Source: an uncultured bacterium
GTDB lineage: Bacteria; Cyanobacteriota; Vampirovibrionia; Gastranaerophilales; Gastranaerophilaceae
NCBI GenBank assembly: GCA_905215335.1
Contig: CAJMPQ010000003.1
Location: 124,001 to 188,000 of the forward strand
DNA length: 64,000 nt
Direction: 5' to 3'
The stretch's first letter is position 1. Each line of letters starts with the position of its first letter. Below, piece by piece: positions 35,701 to 42,458 of this stretch. The translations under genes and the position numbers were made by a program. The notes beneath the pieces were generated by a model. That model had not been told where the DNA came from and did not search any database. It saw only the letters and a list, made by a program, of their open reading frames with translations.

Positions 35701-37104
35701 TATTCTTGATTGCATTTCATATTTATTAGGTTTATCATTACCTTCTCTTTTAAATAAAGCTCTTGCTAATTTTTCGTAAGTATCAAATTTCTTTTCTGTC
35801 CAAGTAAAATGATGATCTTTTCTTGCTTCTAAACCAGCTTTAGCTTCTTCTTTTTGACGTTGAACTTCTTCTGCAAAAGCTTTATATTTAGCTTGAGCAA
35901 CTTCTTTTGAATCTCTATTTTGAAGAGCTTTTGCATCTGCATCTATTTCACCTGGAACAACTATATCATCACCAGCCCAGCCTCTTACTTTACCGCCATT
36001 AGCTTCGATAATTTCTTGTTTTGTTGTCCCGAATTTTTTAGCTAAAGCTTCAATACTTTCACCATTTTGTAAAACAACTTTTGTATTACCATTTCCATCG
36101 TATTCTACTTCATAAGTTGTTCCATTTACTGTTTTTGTTTGTTTTAATTTCTTACCTTCAGCATTAAATTGAGTAACTGAAGAACTGCCATTTTCTTCTT
36201 GAACTGTTTCAGTTCTAGATCCATCTTCTGCATGTTCTATTGTAGTTGTTTTACCTTCTTCTGTTATAACTTCAGATTGAACTTTACCATCTTTTAATTG
36301 TTGTACAGTTTCTTTGCCTTCTTGTTTAATATTAGCTGTAACTGTTCCATCTTCATTATATGTATAATCAGTTCTTTTTTCTTTTGCTGGAATACCTTGA
36401 TTTTCAACTTTTGAATTCAAAACTTCATTACCTTGATCATCAAAAGTATAATTACGTGTTGTAGAACCTTGCTTTAGTTCTTTTTCACTAGGCTTACCTT
36501 CTTCATATACAACTGTAGATACGCTACCATTTGCATTATCTGTAATAGTTTTTAATGTCGGAGTTGAACCATCTTCTGCATATTCAGTTTCTGTAGTTAC
36601 ACCTTCTGGAGTAGATACAGTATCTTTTTGCAACTTTTTATTGGCATCTAAATATCTTGTTGTAGATGTTCCATTTTCATCTGTTTGACTTACTCTAGAT
36701 GATTGGTCTGGATTTATAACTTCTTGTGTGCCATCTTCATACTCTAAATGCACAGTTTTTTTACCATCTTCATCAACTACTTGAGCAGATTTAACATTTT
36801 CAGTATTTACAGCATATTCTTGTAAAAATTTTAAAACTTCTTTTTTAGATAAACCTTTTAAATCATTTTCTTTCAAAAATTTTCTAGCTTCTCTACGTGA
36901 AACGTGATTATCTTCTGATTTATCTAATTTAGATTTAAAATCTTGCATTTCTTTTTCATCAATAACACCATTTTTATCAGAATCAATAGCATTAAAAATT
37001 GATTTTTGTTCTTCAGTTTTTAAATTTTCTTTTTTTAAACCACCATTGAAATTTGATAAATCAACACCCTTTTTACCGAATTTACCTACATTCAAATCTG
37101 CCAT
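29788..37104 (-). CDS. 2438-aa multidomain protein: EF-hands, YD-like repeats, LysM, transglutaminase-like, FHA
   Basis: Visible parts in order. 41-52: canonical EF-hand DSDKNGVIDEKE; 61-72: second EF-hand, both Ca-type. About 110-340: degenerate 20-residue YD/RHS-like repeats (for example NYTFDDQGNEV). 343-386: LysM (NGESIEALAKKFGTT), with a second LysM-like stretch at about 430-490. About 500-900: helical. About 908-955: Gly/Ala hydrophobic hairpin. About 1390-1480: two copies of an ETYxDPHHIxLDRAPE repeat. About 1790-1890: transglutaminase-like Cys-His-Asp triad C1829 (VCRHR), H1864 (HAWN), D1880. 1975-2010: FHA domain with GR1979, SRKH (S1993, H1996) and KNGT. 2190-2438: unrecognised C-terminus. 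No signal peptide. It is one unbroken frame with its own region and an EF-hand start after AAAGG. FHA binds phosphothreonine; transglutaminase-like domains cut or link peptide bonds. How it reaches its site is unknown. Confidence 0.8.
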   Translation of the reverse strand: MADLNVGKFGKKGVDLSNFNGGLKKENLKTEEQKSIFNAIDSDKNGVIDEKEMQDFKSKLDKSEDNHVSRREARKFLKENDLKGLSKKEVLKFLQEYAVNTENVKSAQVVDEDGKKTVHLEYEDGTQEVINPDQSSRVSQTDENGTSTTRYLDANKKLQKDTVSTPEGVTTETEYAEDGSTPTLKTITDNANGSVSTVVYEEGKPSEKELKQGSTTRNYTFDDQGNEVLNSKVENQGIPAKEKRTDYTYNEDGTVTANIKQEGKETVQQLKDGKVQSEVITEEGKTTTIEHAEDGSRTETVQEENGSSSVTQFNAEGKKLKQTKTVNGTTYEVEYDGNGNTKVVLQNGESIEALAKKFGTTKQEIIEANGGKVRGWAGDDIVVPGEIDADAKALQNRDSKEVAQAKYKAFAEEVQRQKEEAKAGLEARKDHHFTWTEKKFDTYEKLARALFKREGNDKPNKYEMQSRIDELKKLNPNVKDGELIGKRIKVSVSEGVADGINGRQIARERGQQIQKQKQETKTGSALAQNMHNAIHGHAGGVSEKEFKDALAKVNKNNVLGVVEGYNKLSPDESLLEAIMDETGNTLETRRNAVSKIVNSLIERAKTAGVKDDRTKQMLDDCTKELESYWSMGIGYCSTEKLDGLVKNVVGAIHVSEAMTHTEKVLASKDNAIDDTLNIMQANVDENRAKLQKQLDEDGWCADLYEGLKWCVGSDNLDENVKADLKEFEDSIAELSAARAKGGDAAFKAKFKEIFDVEYSPEMTQGYRKLQSNFVNAQALTLQLDGYNKEFASSMQGKESYDVMLNKFGAYMQNVSSDVQDGKTVVEQSLAVAMQKDGIDFSKASEAQKTQYLQKLIKDTQSGISKQITEYTGGKDLATLESELQSATSSIFGNKKDLVNRVNSYISSQQVGGAVVNGAIKAVGAIAIAVVTGGTGLVALGVAAAGTAAFSAATDLTDRASSNVGLKDGEVTNILKNATIDGATVFVGGQVTKAAMAFKSSKAFVQAGGRMLSQAAGDVAVGAGAEYMQTGEITLQGVTFQAVFSAAGNLVALKQLAKGSHTPSGTTAPKKTLDVATSDGAKMPGGKLGAGKMNQVKNEIAEELPGATPERGAQIHQEGDKLQAQSRSQGRDVKHMVEDEFGVVTIGKEHIDISTADASTIERLHKEVSGWSTDTRNKAEILKRIEDRMVELHVSPDAPNVTRGSEFVDRINTNAQQNASDILAGKKGALPPHDAAVLKEHLTNNLNTVEDVENFMDALKKRVGVDEKGNMHKYEVQGVDQAADVMKSAEAKLAKMKARQADVAATNSAADAAINGSRGLNEQEFATIKSFVDRTDSAEDLQALIKKFENNKCLRNSQASKKLLKTMQDKVEVLQAKSTAPKVVAEEPQGVVKPQETYVDPHHIQLDRAPETVVPEGGTFDDFVSVQRKLASERPVASEKPSVQEQSVVPESADIHQKPQETYLDPHHIELDRAPEVVAQDGNAVDFMAAHQQLQQKTHNDLVSMLNDKARTGKGLNQAEIKQVNDYISTITDEAQLKELKGLLAGKKMTSVQKKQLKEAIANKEKSLNSVANSEVETPAAKPKDNVETPKVSKESIDADVKSISDSEIPSAQRKLWADCKQRISDITDKLSTSFKGNKAAMVAKCKTLFADLKTIAANASASVKVKIQGLMKKLRTMIDEKVLSSKNAAEPIASRYYSKSYNSPVEQSQSFNRSHKLGADERVMDGYKDGGRRVKFDNNGQPINEPTREIILVDRNKDAKLQAIIKDVQKKTAKMDEKEKALFLQKYIHKISGGDNVSPKISDKWDEVHVGKEVLLGDIITEKPAVAVCRHRSLLYKVLGDEVGLNVELQRGNFYNSPVDGGPHAWNTVQFKDGTSVICDAMHNKTSSITPGHVDSQAKKYFTVNDEALYSNGLSSNLSSNIKDFTNAKVGTSLPKDEGVLLNGTERLNLANTTLDLNSPQVQSVLGKMKKGDIITVGREGDIKINDSTRAVSRKHLTIEKTDNGFIVKDTSKNGTTIAAKQPVGSANPNIVLNDVPQTYNFENVLLAKSRMGASGEFDIPISWKKDVTRTVKPEGSSRTYECQVVKKDGYTYILEKNNGQGWRDGDFRGFAFKGDLPDEVCQNFLNKYDWDVEFQGKKSAIDKMNQIKSQNGVAAKRTPVQHPVDNGKVAADGLPVINENELVRNVGNNGKPINAKYVKTSREARQYLNDAIESGNYTKSVDSYIETMNDMHVVSAKGKSGNDFWYNEAGQGGIPVNPGVIRERGSMYSPRYRQAMGVEDIAKQYGDPYRVPKAPGESIKVRLDGIPDKYLPECKYDVNPGSGYVEYFHIYPDAKSLKSFYYKEMYRTSKEALELINSGASQNQILGKLAEHYQYAANARPYGQINNSLFMNELNALLSKAGLKTIPHGELDIAAQRLQPNTFKRYFIDQYNKTALD

Positions 37105-37206
37105 TTCGTAAACCTTTCACTTTGAGTAACTTAATATAGTTACGTTGTCGGCAAATCCATTAAAAACTTTATAAATTCGAACATTTCACCTTAACAAATT
37201 GTAACA

Positions 37207-38568
37207 TTATTTAGATTGAACAGAATTTGAATATAACTTTGAGATATCCAAATCTAAAGTTCTTTTGGACTGAGTATAAATAGTTTTTTTAAAATCAACT
37301 ATATATTTAGGGCTAATATTATGTCTTGCAAATACACCTTGATGATACAATTCAATTAATCTATCAACATATTTCTGACAATATTCTCTGGCCATTGGAC
37401 GACGTTTTAATTGAGCCACAAAATCTATATTTTTACGCATAGAATTTTCTCTTGTTGTAGCCCCTCCAAAATTTGATAACAAATCGGGACCACCACAAGA
37501 CCTTGGAAGAATATGTTCTACGGAAGCTAAAGATGGCCACAATAATCTATGACCAATTTTTTCAGGAGGTTCTGCTACTGTTTTTAAAATATATGCAGAT
37601 GTACTTTCTTGAGATGTCGGTAATTTCTGAGCAATAGTTATTAATTTTTCCTGCAATCTTTGATCCGGTAAATCGGTTATAATTTTTGCTAAATCATATA
37701 TAAATGACTTTCTTGAAAAAGGAACAACTATTTCTTCTTTCGTTAATCTTGATTTTGAAGTTTCCATCAATGATTTTAATTGCTCGTTATTTTTTAACAC
37801 TGATTTCTTTAAGATATAATCCAAAAAACCAAGGACTTTCTTTTGATTATCAATAGTTCTTGAATTTGTTGAACTTGAAAATCGCTTGGATTCCTTTATC
37901 AATTTATTCATTACTTTTTTAGCTTTTATATCTTCACCTTTTAAAATATCATCTTTTATTTTTGATAACTTATACTTGAATTCATAAGAACTAAAAGGAA
38001 TTATAATAGGTCGTTCATTTAATTTTTTATCTGTTTCTTGCATCAATTTTTTAAATTTATATTGATATTTTTCTGGTAACTCGTGAGAAGCTTCTACTAA
38101 TTCATGAAAAATAGGAGCTTGTTTTTTTCTCAATCGTCTTTTAAAAACAGGTTCTACTTCTTTTAAGATTTCTTGTATGTTCTTATCTGGGTGAATTTTA
38201 GCTCTTTCCCGAATTATATCTAAAACCTTTGCCTCAATACCTATAATACTATCCTTATATGGTTCTAATACATCCATAACTTGGCTGGCTGGGCGTAGAA
38301 AAGTTTGATTTTTAATAAACTTTGTTAGAACCTTAGGATCAATCATTGTTATACCACTATACATACAAGGTAACTCATACCCAAACAATAACCTTAATTT
38401 CGAAGAATTACCTATTGATGTAAATGATATCGGATAAACATACGGCATGCCTGATAAATCATCAATTCTATCTTCTGAATAATTAACTTGACTTTTTTGC
38501 ATTCCAGCTGACAAAGAATTATCTTTGCTTGATTTTAAATGATAAATTGAGACCGCTGGAACTTTCAT
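37207..38568 (-). CDS. Orphan with C-terminal HNH-nuclease-like motif, 453 aa
   Basis: The N-terminus is Ser/Tyr-rich and looks disordered (contains YPISFTSIG); the middle (about 85-340) is helical and charged; then comes an HNH-like motif EHILPRSCGGPDLLSN at 351-366 with a trailing N374. The pattern H-x-x-P-x-S-x-G-G-x-D-x-x-x-N-x(7)-N is that of the HNH/HNHc nuclease family, which cuts DNA using one metal ion. The usual Cys pairs flanking the motif are absent, as in many HNH subtypes. Function is inference. It lies 102 bases upstream of the 2438-aa gene on the same strand, so may be cotranscribed with it; no promoter stands out in the gap. Confidence 0.6.
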   Translation of the reverse strand: MKVPAVSIYHLKSSKDNSLSAGMQKSQVNYSEDRIDDLSGMPYVYPISFTSIGNSSKLRLLFGYELPCMYSGITMIDPKVLTKFIKNQTFLRPASQVMDVLEPYKDSIIGIEAKVLDIIRERAKIHPDKNIQEILKEVEPVFKRRLRKKQAPIFHELVEASHELPEKYQYKFKKLMQETDKKLNERPIIIPFSSYEFKYKLSKIKDDILKGEDIKAKKVMNKLIKESKRFSSSTNSRTIDNQKKVLGFLDYILKKSVLKNNEQLKSLMETSKSRLTKEEIVVPFSRKSFIYDLAKIITDLPDQRLQEKLITIAQKLPTSQESTSAYILKTVAEPPEKIGHRLLWPSLASVEHILPRSCGGPDLLSNFGGATTRENSMRKNIDFVAQLKRRPMAREYCQKYVDRLIELYHQGVFARHNISPKYIVDFKKTIYTQSKRTLDLDISKLYSNSVQSK

Positions 38569-38708
38569 TTTTATTCATATCCTTAATTATAATATTAACT
38601 ATTATATCTATATTAATTATAACTAATTTTGATTGATATTGCAGTATTTTTATCGCTACCTATTATATTTTGTCTCTGATATATTTATCGGATTTTTTTT
38701 ATAAAACT

Positions 38709-39833
38709 TTAATCTTCTTCTGGTGAAAAATAAGACATTGATGGACATTTTCCAAAGTTTTCTAATATAGCTTTATCTAACTCTTCTGTAGCAACAATTT
38801 TTCCATTAACAAAATTTATACCAACTGAAGTGATTGAATCTTCTTTTTTATTATCTTTAGCTTTTATGTCTTTACTACTTTTTGCCATATGTTGTTTAGA
38901 CTTAGATTTTTCTTGATCTAATATTGATTCTAAATACTTTCTATGTTCTCTATTTTTATAAACATTTCTCGTAATATCATTCATAACTATTGCAACATAC
39001 TGCTGAGTTGCTGAATTTTTATCCAATGCCGTAATTAGTGTTGAAGCTTTATCGATTTCATCATAAGCTTCTTGATAATGTCCTAACTTACGCAATAGTA
39101 CAGCCAAATTATAATGCGCTTCATAATTCATTGGAGCAATACTAATTGCTTTACAATAACATTTTCCAGCCTCATCATAATTCCCGGAAATATGATATGC
39201 TAAACCCAAATTGTATTGTGTATCATAACTTTTAGGATTGATTTCTATTGATTTTTTATAAGCATTTATTGCTTTAGCCAAATATTTTCGTTGTAATTCC
39301 CAATCATCATTTGAATACAAAGATTTTAATCTGTAAGTAACGCCAATATTATAATAAGCAATTGCTTTATTTTCTTTATAACTAATCTTATTATTATAAA
39401 CATAAGGTATTGATAACAAATGACGTTTTGTTTTAATAATTTTTTTATACTGATCAATTGCAGAATCAAAATCCCCTAACTTTTCAGTAGCAATAATGCC
39501 ATAATTCATTCTTGCAACCATCATTCTAGGATTATATTTAAAAGCTTGAGAATACGCATACAATGCTGAATAATAATCCTCATAAGCTACATAGATATTA
39601 CCTAAATTGTACCAAGCTCCATAATGTTGAGGATAAAGTTTTAAACCTTGATTATAATAGCCAATAGCCTTTTGCATTTTCAAATTCTTATATGCTTGAT
39701 CCCCTTTGTAAACATAATACATCCCTTTTACTTTATCAGCCTGATTATTCACAAATTGCTGATTAAAATATGCAGCAACACAAATTGCTCCAAGAACAAA
39801 TAATGAAAATAATGCTGATAATATTTTTTTCAA
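38709..39833 (-). CDS. Membrane-anchored TPR protein, 374 aa
   Basis: An N-terminal signal anchor (about residues 4-22, SALFSLFVLGAICVAAYF) is followed by five to six TPRs between about 40 and 260 (for example MKAIGYYNQGLKLYP-type, NYDEAGKCYCKAISIAPMNY, and YQEAYDEIDKASTL), then a charged, Lys-rich C-terminal tail ending SYFSPEED. It probably acts as a membrane-bound periplasmic or cytoplasmic scaffold. Partner unknown. Upstream is an unremarkable 200-base AT-rich gap to the divergent 40037 gene. Confidence 0.85.
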   Translation of the reverse strand: MKKILSALFSLFVLGAICVAAYFNQQFVNNQADKVKGMYYVYKGDQAYKNLKMQKAIGYYNQGLKLYPQHYGAWYNLGNIYVAYEDYYSALYAYSQAFKYNPRMMVARMNYGIIATEKLGDFDSAIDQYKKIIKTKRHLLSIPYVYNNKISYKENKAIAYYNIGVTYRLKSLYSNDDWELQRKYLAKAINAYKKSIEINPKSYDTQYNLGLAYHISGNYDEAGKCYCKAISIAPMNYEAHYNLAVLLRKLGHYQEAYDEIDKASTLITALDKNSATQQYVAIVMNDITRNVYKNREHRKYLESILDQEKSKSKQHMAKSSKDIKAKDNKKEDSITSVGINFVNGKIVATEELDKAILENFGKCPSMSYFSPEED

Positions 39834-40036
39834 ACTTAGAACGTCCTTAAATATATTGTATACAAATTTATGATAAACAAATTACACAAAAACTACATCA
39901 ACTAAATAATGGATGGAACAAATATACTAAACAATTAACATTTCGTAACAATAAATTTAATATAAGCAATTTTAAATACTCAAATTTGTTTATATATGTA
40001 AGGTAGGTTAAAGGTTAATATTTTTGGAGGTTAGGT

Positions 40037-40837
40037 ATGACTAGCGGAGTTAATGCGTTGAACGGTATATCACCAGTAAACACATTTCAATATAATCCAT
40101 ATTTCTCTTACGATTTGGATTATGCAGACCTCGATATGAGCACATATCCAATGATGGGTATGAATGGAAGTATTTTTAATGGCTATATGGGAAATGGTAT
40201 GATGCCATTTACTCCTGGTTTCTATGGAAATAATCAATCTTATTTTGATAATATGAAGGATTACCAAAAATTTTACATTGATTACAATATTGATCAACAA
40301 AAAATGCAACGAAATGCAGATTTAAAAACTAATGCTTCTGTTGAAGGAATTTTTGGAGCAGCTTCAGTATTAAAAGATAAAATATTACAAAATGAACAAG
40401 ATCAGATTCCAAAAGCATTTCAAGCATACGTAGATAGTGTTGCTAGAGCTTATGGCGAAGCATCTCCACAAGAATTAAAAAGTCGAGCTCTATCTTTATA
40501 TGCTCAAATGAATGATGGCAAATCTTTAATCCAAGACTTAAGAGAAAATAGTCACGGTTCATTCACTCAAGGCTTTATTCAATCTCTAACATTTGGAGCA
40601 TATTATCAAAATTCTGCAGAAGATAATATTTCTAATATCACAGGTCAACCTGTAGGTACTGGAGAAAAAACTCTACAAAATATAGGTAGAATCGGTGGTG
40701 CAACTGCAGTTGGCGGATTAACTTATGCTTTAACAAAAAATATTGCAAAATTAAAAGGTAAAGCTGGAATTATAGGTTTAGCCGCAGGTGCAATAGCTGG
40801 TACTATTTCATTCTTAACAGGTAAAGCTACAACTTAA
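40037..40837 (+). CDS. Orphan with Tyr/Met/Asn/Gly-rich N-terminus, 266 aa
   Basis: No family recognised. The N-terminal 75 residues are rich in Tyr, Met, Asn, Gly and Phe and look disordered or adhesive (MMGMNGSIFNGYMGNGMMPF). A middle helical part (about 90-180) follows, then a Gly/Ala-rich hydrophobic C-terminus (about 225-262, VGGLTYALTKN...GLAAGAIAGTISFL). No signal peptide. TGGAGG precedes the ATG by 7 bases and a strong terminator follows. Its C-terminal hydrophobic hairpin resembles that of the 267-aa protein at 46650 and of the 2438-aa protein. Confidence 0.7.
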   Translation: MTSGVNALNGISPVNTFQYNPYFSYDLDYADLDMSTYPMMGMNGSIFNGYMGNGMMPFTPGFYGNNQSYFDNMKDYQKFYIDYNIDQQKMQRNADLKTNASVEGIFGAASVLKDKILQNEQDQIPKAFQAYVDSVARAYGEASPQELKSRALSLYAQMNDGKSLIQDLRENSHGSFTQGFIQSLTFGAYYQNSAEDNISNITGQPVGTGEKTLQNIGRIGGATAVGGLTYALTKNIAKLKGKAGIIGLAAGAIAGTISFLTGKATT

Positions 40838-40863
40838 AACTGATAAATATACAATAACTCCGC

Positions 40864-40889
40864 AAGCCGGCAAAGAGCCGGCTTTTTTA
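40864..40889 (+). terminator. Rho-independent terminator
   Basis: AAGCCGGC and GCCGGCTT pair around AAAGA, followed by TTTTTT. GC-rich stem in an AT-rich genome; a strong terminator for the 266-aa gene. Confidence 0.92.
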
Positions 40890-40903
40890 TTTGTCAAAAA
40901 AAA

Positions 40904-40929
40904 TCCTGCTAAAAGGAGTAATAGCAGGA
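40904..40929 (+). other. Hairpin with AGGAG in its loop
   Basis: TCCTGCTA and TAGCAGGA form a perfect 8-bp stem around the loop AAAGGAGTAA. It follows a strong terminator, so it is probably not part of the upstream transcript. No T run follows. See findings. Confidence 0.5.
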
Positions 40930-41055
40930 AATAGTTCAGTAAAAGAGACATCAATAACATTATTACCTCATTTTAAAAATCGTCAAATTTTTTTTTAAAT
41001 TCTTTATTCAAATTTACCACTGTTAATATTTATGGAAATTTTAAAAATTTTAAAC

Positions 41056-41061
41056 TATAAT
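41056..41061 (+). promoter_or_regulatory. -10 element, candidate leaderless start
   Basis: TATAAT lies 6 bases before the ATG at 41068, so transcription would start at or next to the start codon. No SD precedes that ATG. Confidence 0.4.
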
Positions 41062-41067
41062 CTTGTT

Positions 41068-41685
41068 ATGAAAAAATTATTGATAACACTACTAATATTA
41101 TCTGGAGCTTTTACAACAACAGCATACTCTGCTATGCCTTGGCAAAAAAATACAGAACAAGAAGTTACTGTAGATCCTGTTTCGGAAGAAGCCAAAGCTC
41201 TTTATGCTCAAAACGATATCGATGGAGCTTTTAAACTTTTACAAGGTAAAGTTGAAGACTCAAGATCTGCTGAAGATTGGTTGCTTATCGGAAACATACT
41301 TCAAGATAAAGATAAAATCGATGAAGCAATCTATATGTTTAAAAAATCAATTCAAAAAGATCCAAAATATTATAAAGCTCATTATAATTTAGGCTATATT
41401 TATCTAATGCAAGAAAAACCAAATATGGCACTAGATGAATTTAAATTAGCAACAAAATATAAAGATGATTTTTCTTATGGATACTATAATATGGCTTGTG
41501 CTTACCTTAAGTTAAAACAATATAGAAATGCAAGATATAACTTTTTTAGAGCTTTAGATTTAAAGAATAATGAGCCAAATATTTATTACAATCTTGCTTA
41601 CACTTTCAAAATGCTAAATAACGAAAAACAAGCAAAAACATATTTAAATTTATACAATCAAATGATGGGACAAGGACAACAGTAA
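41068..41685 (+). CDS. Exported TPR protein, about 205 aa
   Basis: Starts with a Sec signal peptide, MKKLLITLLILSGAFTTTAYS, which is why I take the ATG at 41068 and not the in-frame ATG at 41032. The rest is three to four TPRs (PKYYKAHYNLGYIYLMQEK, EPNIYYNLAYTFKMLN). Likely a periplasmic scaffold protein. The stop is followed directly by the HAD gene (one base between stop and ATG), so the two form an operon that ends at a strong terminator. Confidence 0.83.
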   Translation: MKKLLITLLILSGAFTTTAYSAMPWQKNTEQEVTVDPVSEEAKALYAQNDIDGAFKLLQGKVEDSRSAEDWLLIGNILQDKDKIDEAIYMFKKSIQKDPKYYKAHYNLGYIYLMQEKPNMALDEFKLATKYKDDFSYGYYNMACAYLKLKQYRNARYNFFRALDLKNNEPNIYYNLAYTFKMLNNEKQAKTYLNLYNQMMGQGQQ

Positions 41686-41686
41686 A

Positions 41687-42382
41687 ATGAGATATAAAGG
41701 TATAATTTTTGATTTTAACGGAACTCTATATTGGGATTCTGAAAAGCACAAAGAAACTTGGAGAGAATATTCTAAAAAACTTAGAGGCACTCCATTTTCC
41801 GATGAAGAAATGCTAAAATACATGTTTGGTCGCACAAACGAACAAATTATTAAATACGCGATTGGGAAACAACCAACTCCAGAAATGGTTGAAAAATACG
41901 GTCAAGAAAAAGAAGCTCTTTATAGAAAAATGGCAATAGAAGATAAAGAAACATTCCATCTTGCAAAAGGTGCAGAAAGTTTTCTTGATTTTCTAAAAGA
42001 AAACAATATTCCAATGACAATTGCGACAATGTCAGACAAAGTTAATGTTGATTTTTACATAGAACATTTCCACTTAGAAAAGTGGTTTAACTTAGATAAA
42101 ATAGTATATTCTGATGGTATAATTCCTGGGAAACCTGCACCTGATATATATGAAATTGCCGCAAGAAATCTAAACCTAAAACCAGAAGAATGTATAGTTG
42201 TTGAAGATGCACTATCAGGCATAGAATCAGCTAGAGCTGCCGGCATTGGAAAAATAATCGCAATATGTTCCGCAGAAAGCCCTGAATTATATAAAGATAT
42301 TCCTTGTGTTTCAGGTATAATCAACAATTTTGATGAATTTGATAAATCATTATTTGAAATTTCTCAAGCAACCATTGCTTAA
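41687..42382 (+). CDS. HAD-family hydrolase (beta-phosphoglucomutase-like)
   Basis: 231 residues. Motif I is FDFNGTL (D9 nucleophile, N11 in place of the usual second Asp, T13), motif II is ATMSDK, and motif III/IV shows KPAPDIYEIAARNL and VVEDALSGIESARAAG. This is the subfamily-I HAD fold with an alpha-helical cap. The Asn at the general acid/base position suggests altered or slow phosphatase chemistry. It overlaps no gene but sits one base behind the exported TPR gene. Substrate unknown; sugar phosphates are usual for this branch. Confidence 0.85.
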   Translation: MRYKGIIFDFNGTLYWDSEKHKETWREYSKKLRGTPFSDEEMLKYMFGRTNEQIIKYAIGKQPTPEMVEKYGQEKEALYRKMAIEDKETFHLAKGAESFLDFLKENNIPMTIATMSDKVNVDFYIEHFHLEKWFNLDKIVYSDGIIPGKPAPDIYEIAARNLNLKPEECIVVEDALSGIESARAAGIGKIIAICSAESPELYKDIPCVSGIINNFDEFDKSLFEISQATIA

Positions 42383-42403
42383 AACTTTATAAAAATATAA
42401 ATA

Positions 42404-42441
42404 ATTAGAGGCGGTTTTAGATTTTAAAACCGCCTCTAATT
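42404..42441. terminator. Bidirectional terminator between convergent genes
   Basis: ATTAGAGGCGGTTTT and AAAACCGCCTCTAAT form a perfect 15-bp stem around AGATTTT. It ends the HAD gene and the convergent amino acid permease gene, whose stop is 18 bases away. Confidence 0.93.
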
Positions 42442-42458
42442 ATATTTTATACTTTATT

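Noticed and set aside
23168..37104. Classification of the giant protein, kinase and JAMM-like protein as one defence system
   Set aside because: The lysS/permease genes lie between, there is no shared promoter, and no known defence family is matched; kept only as a loose block of unusual proteins.
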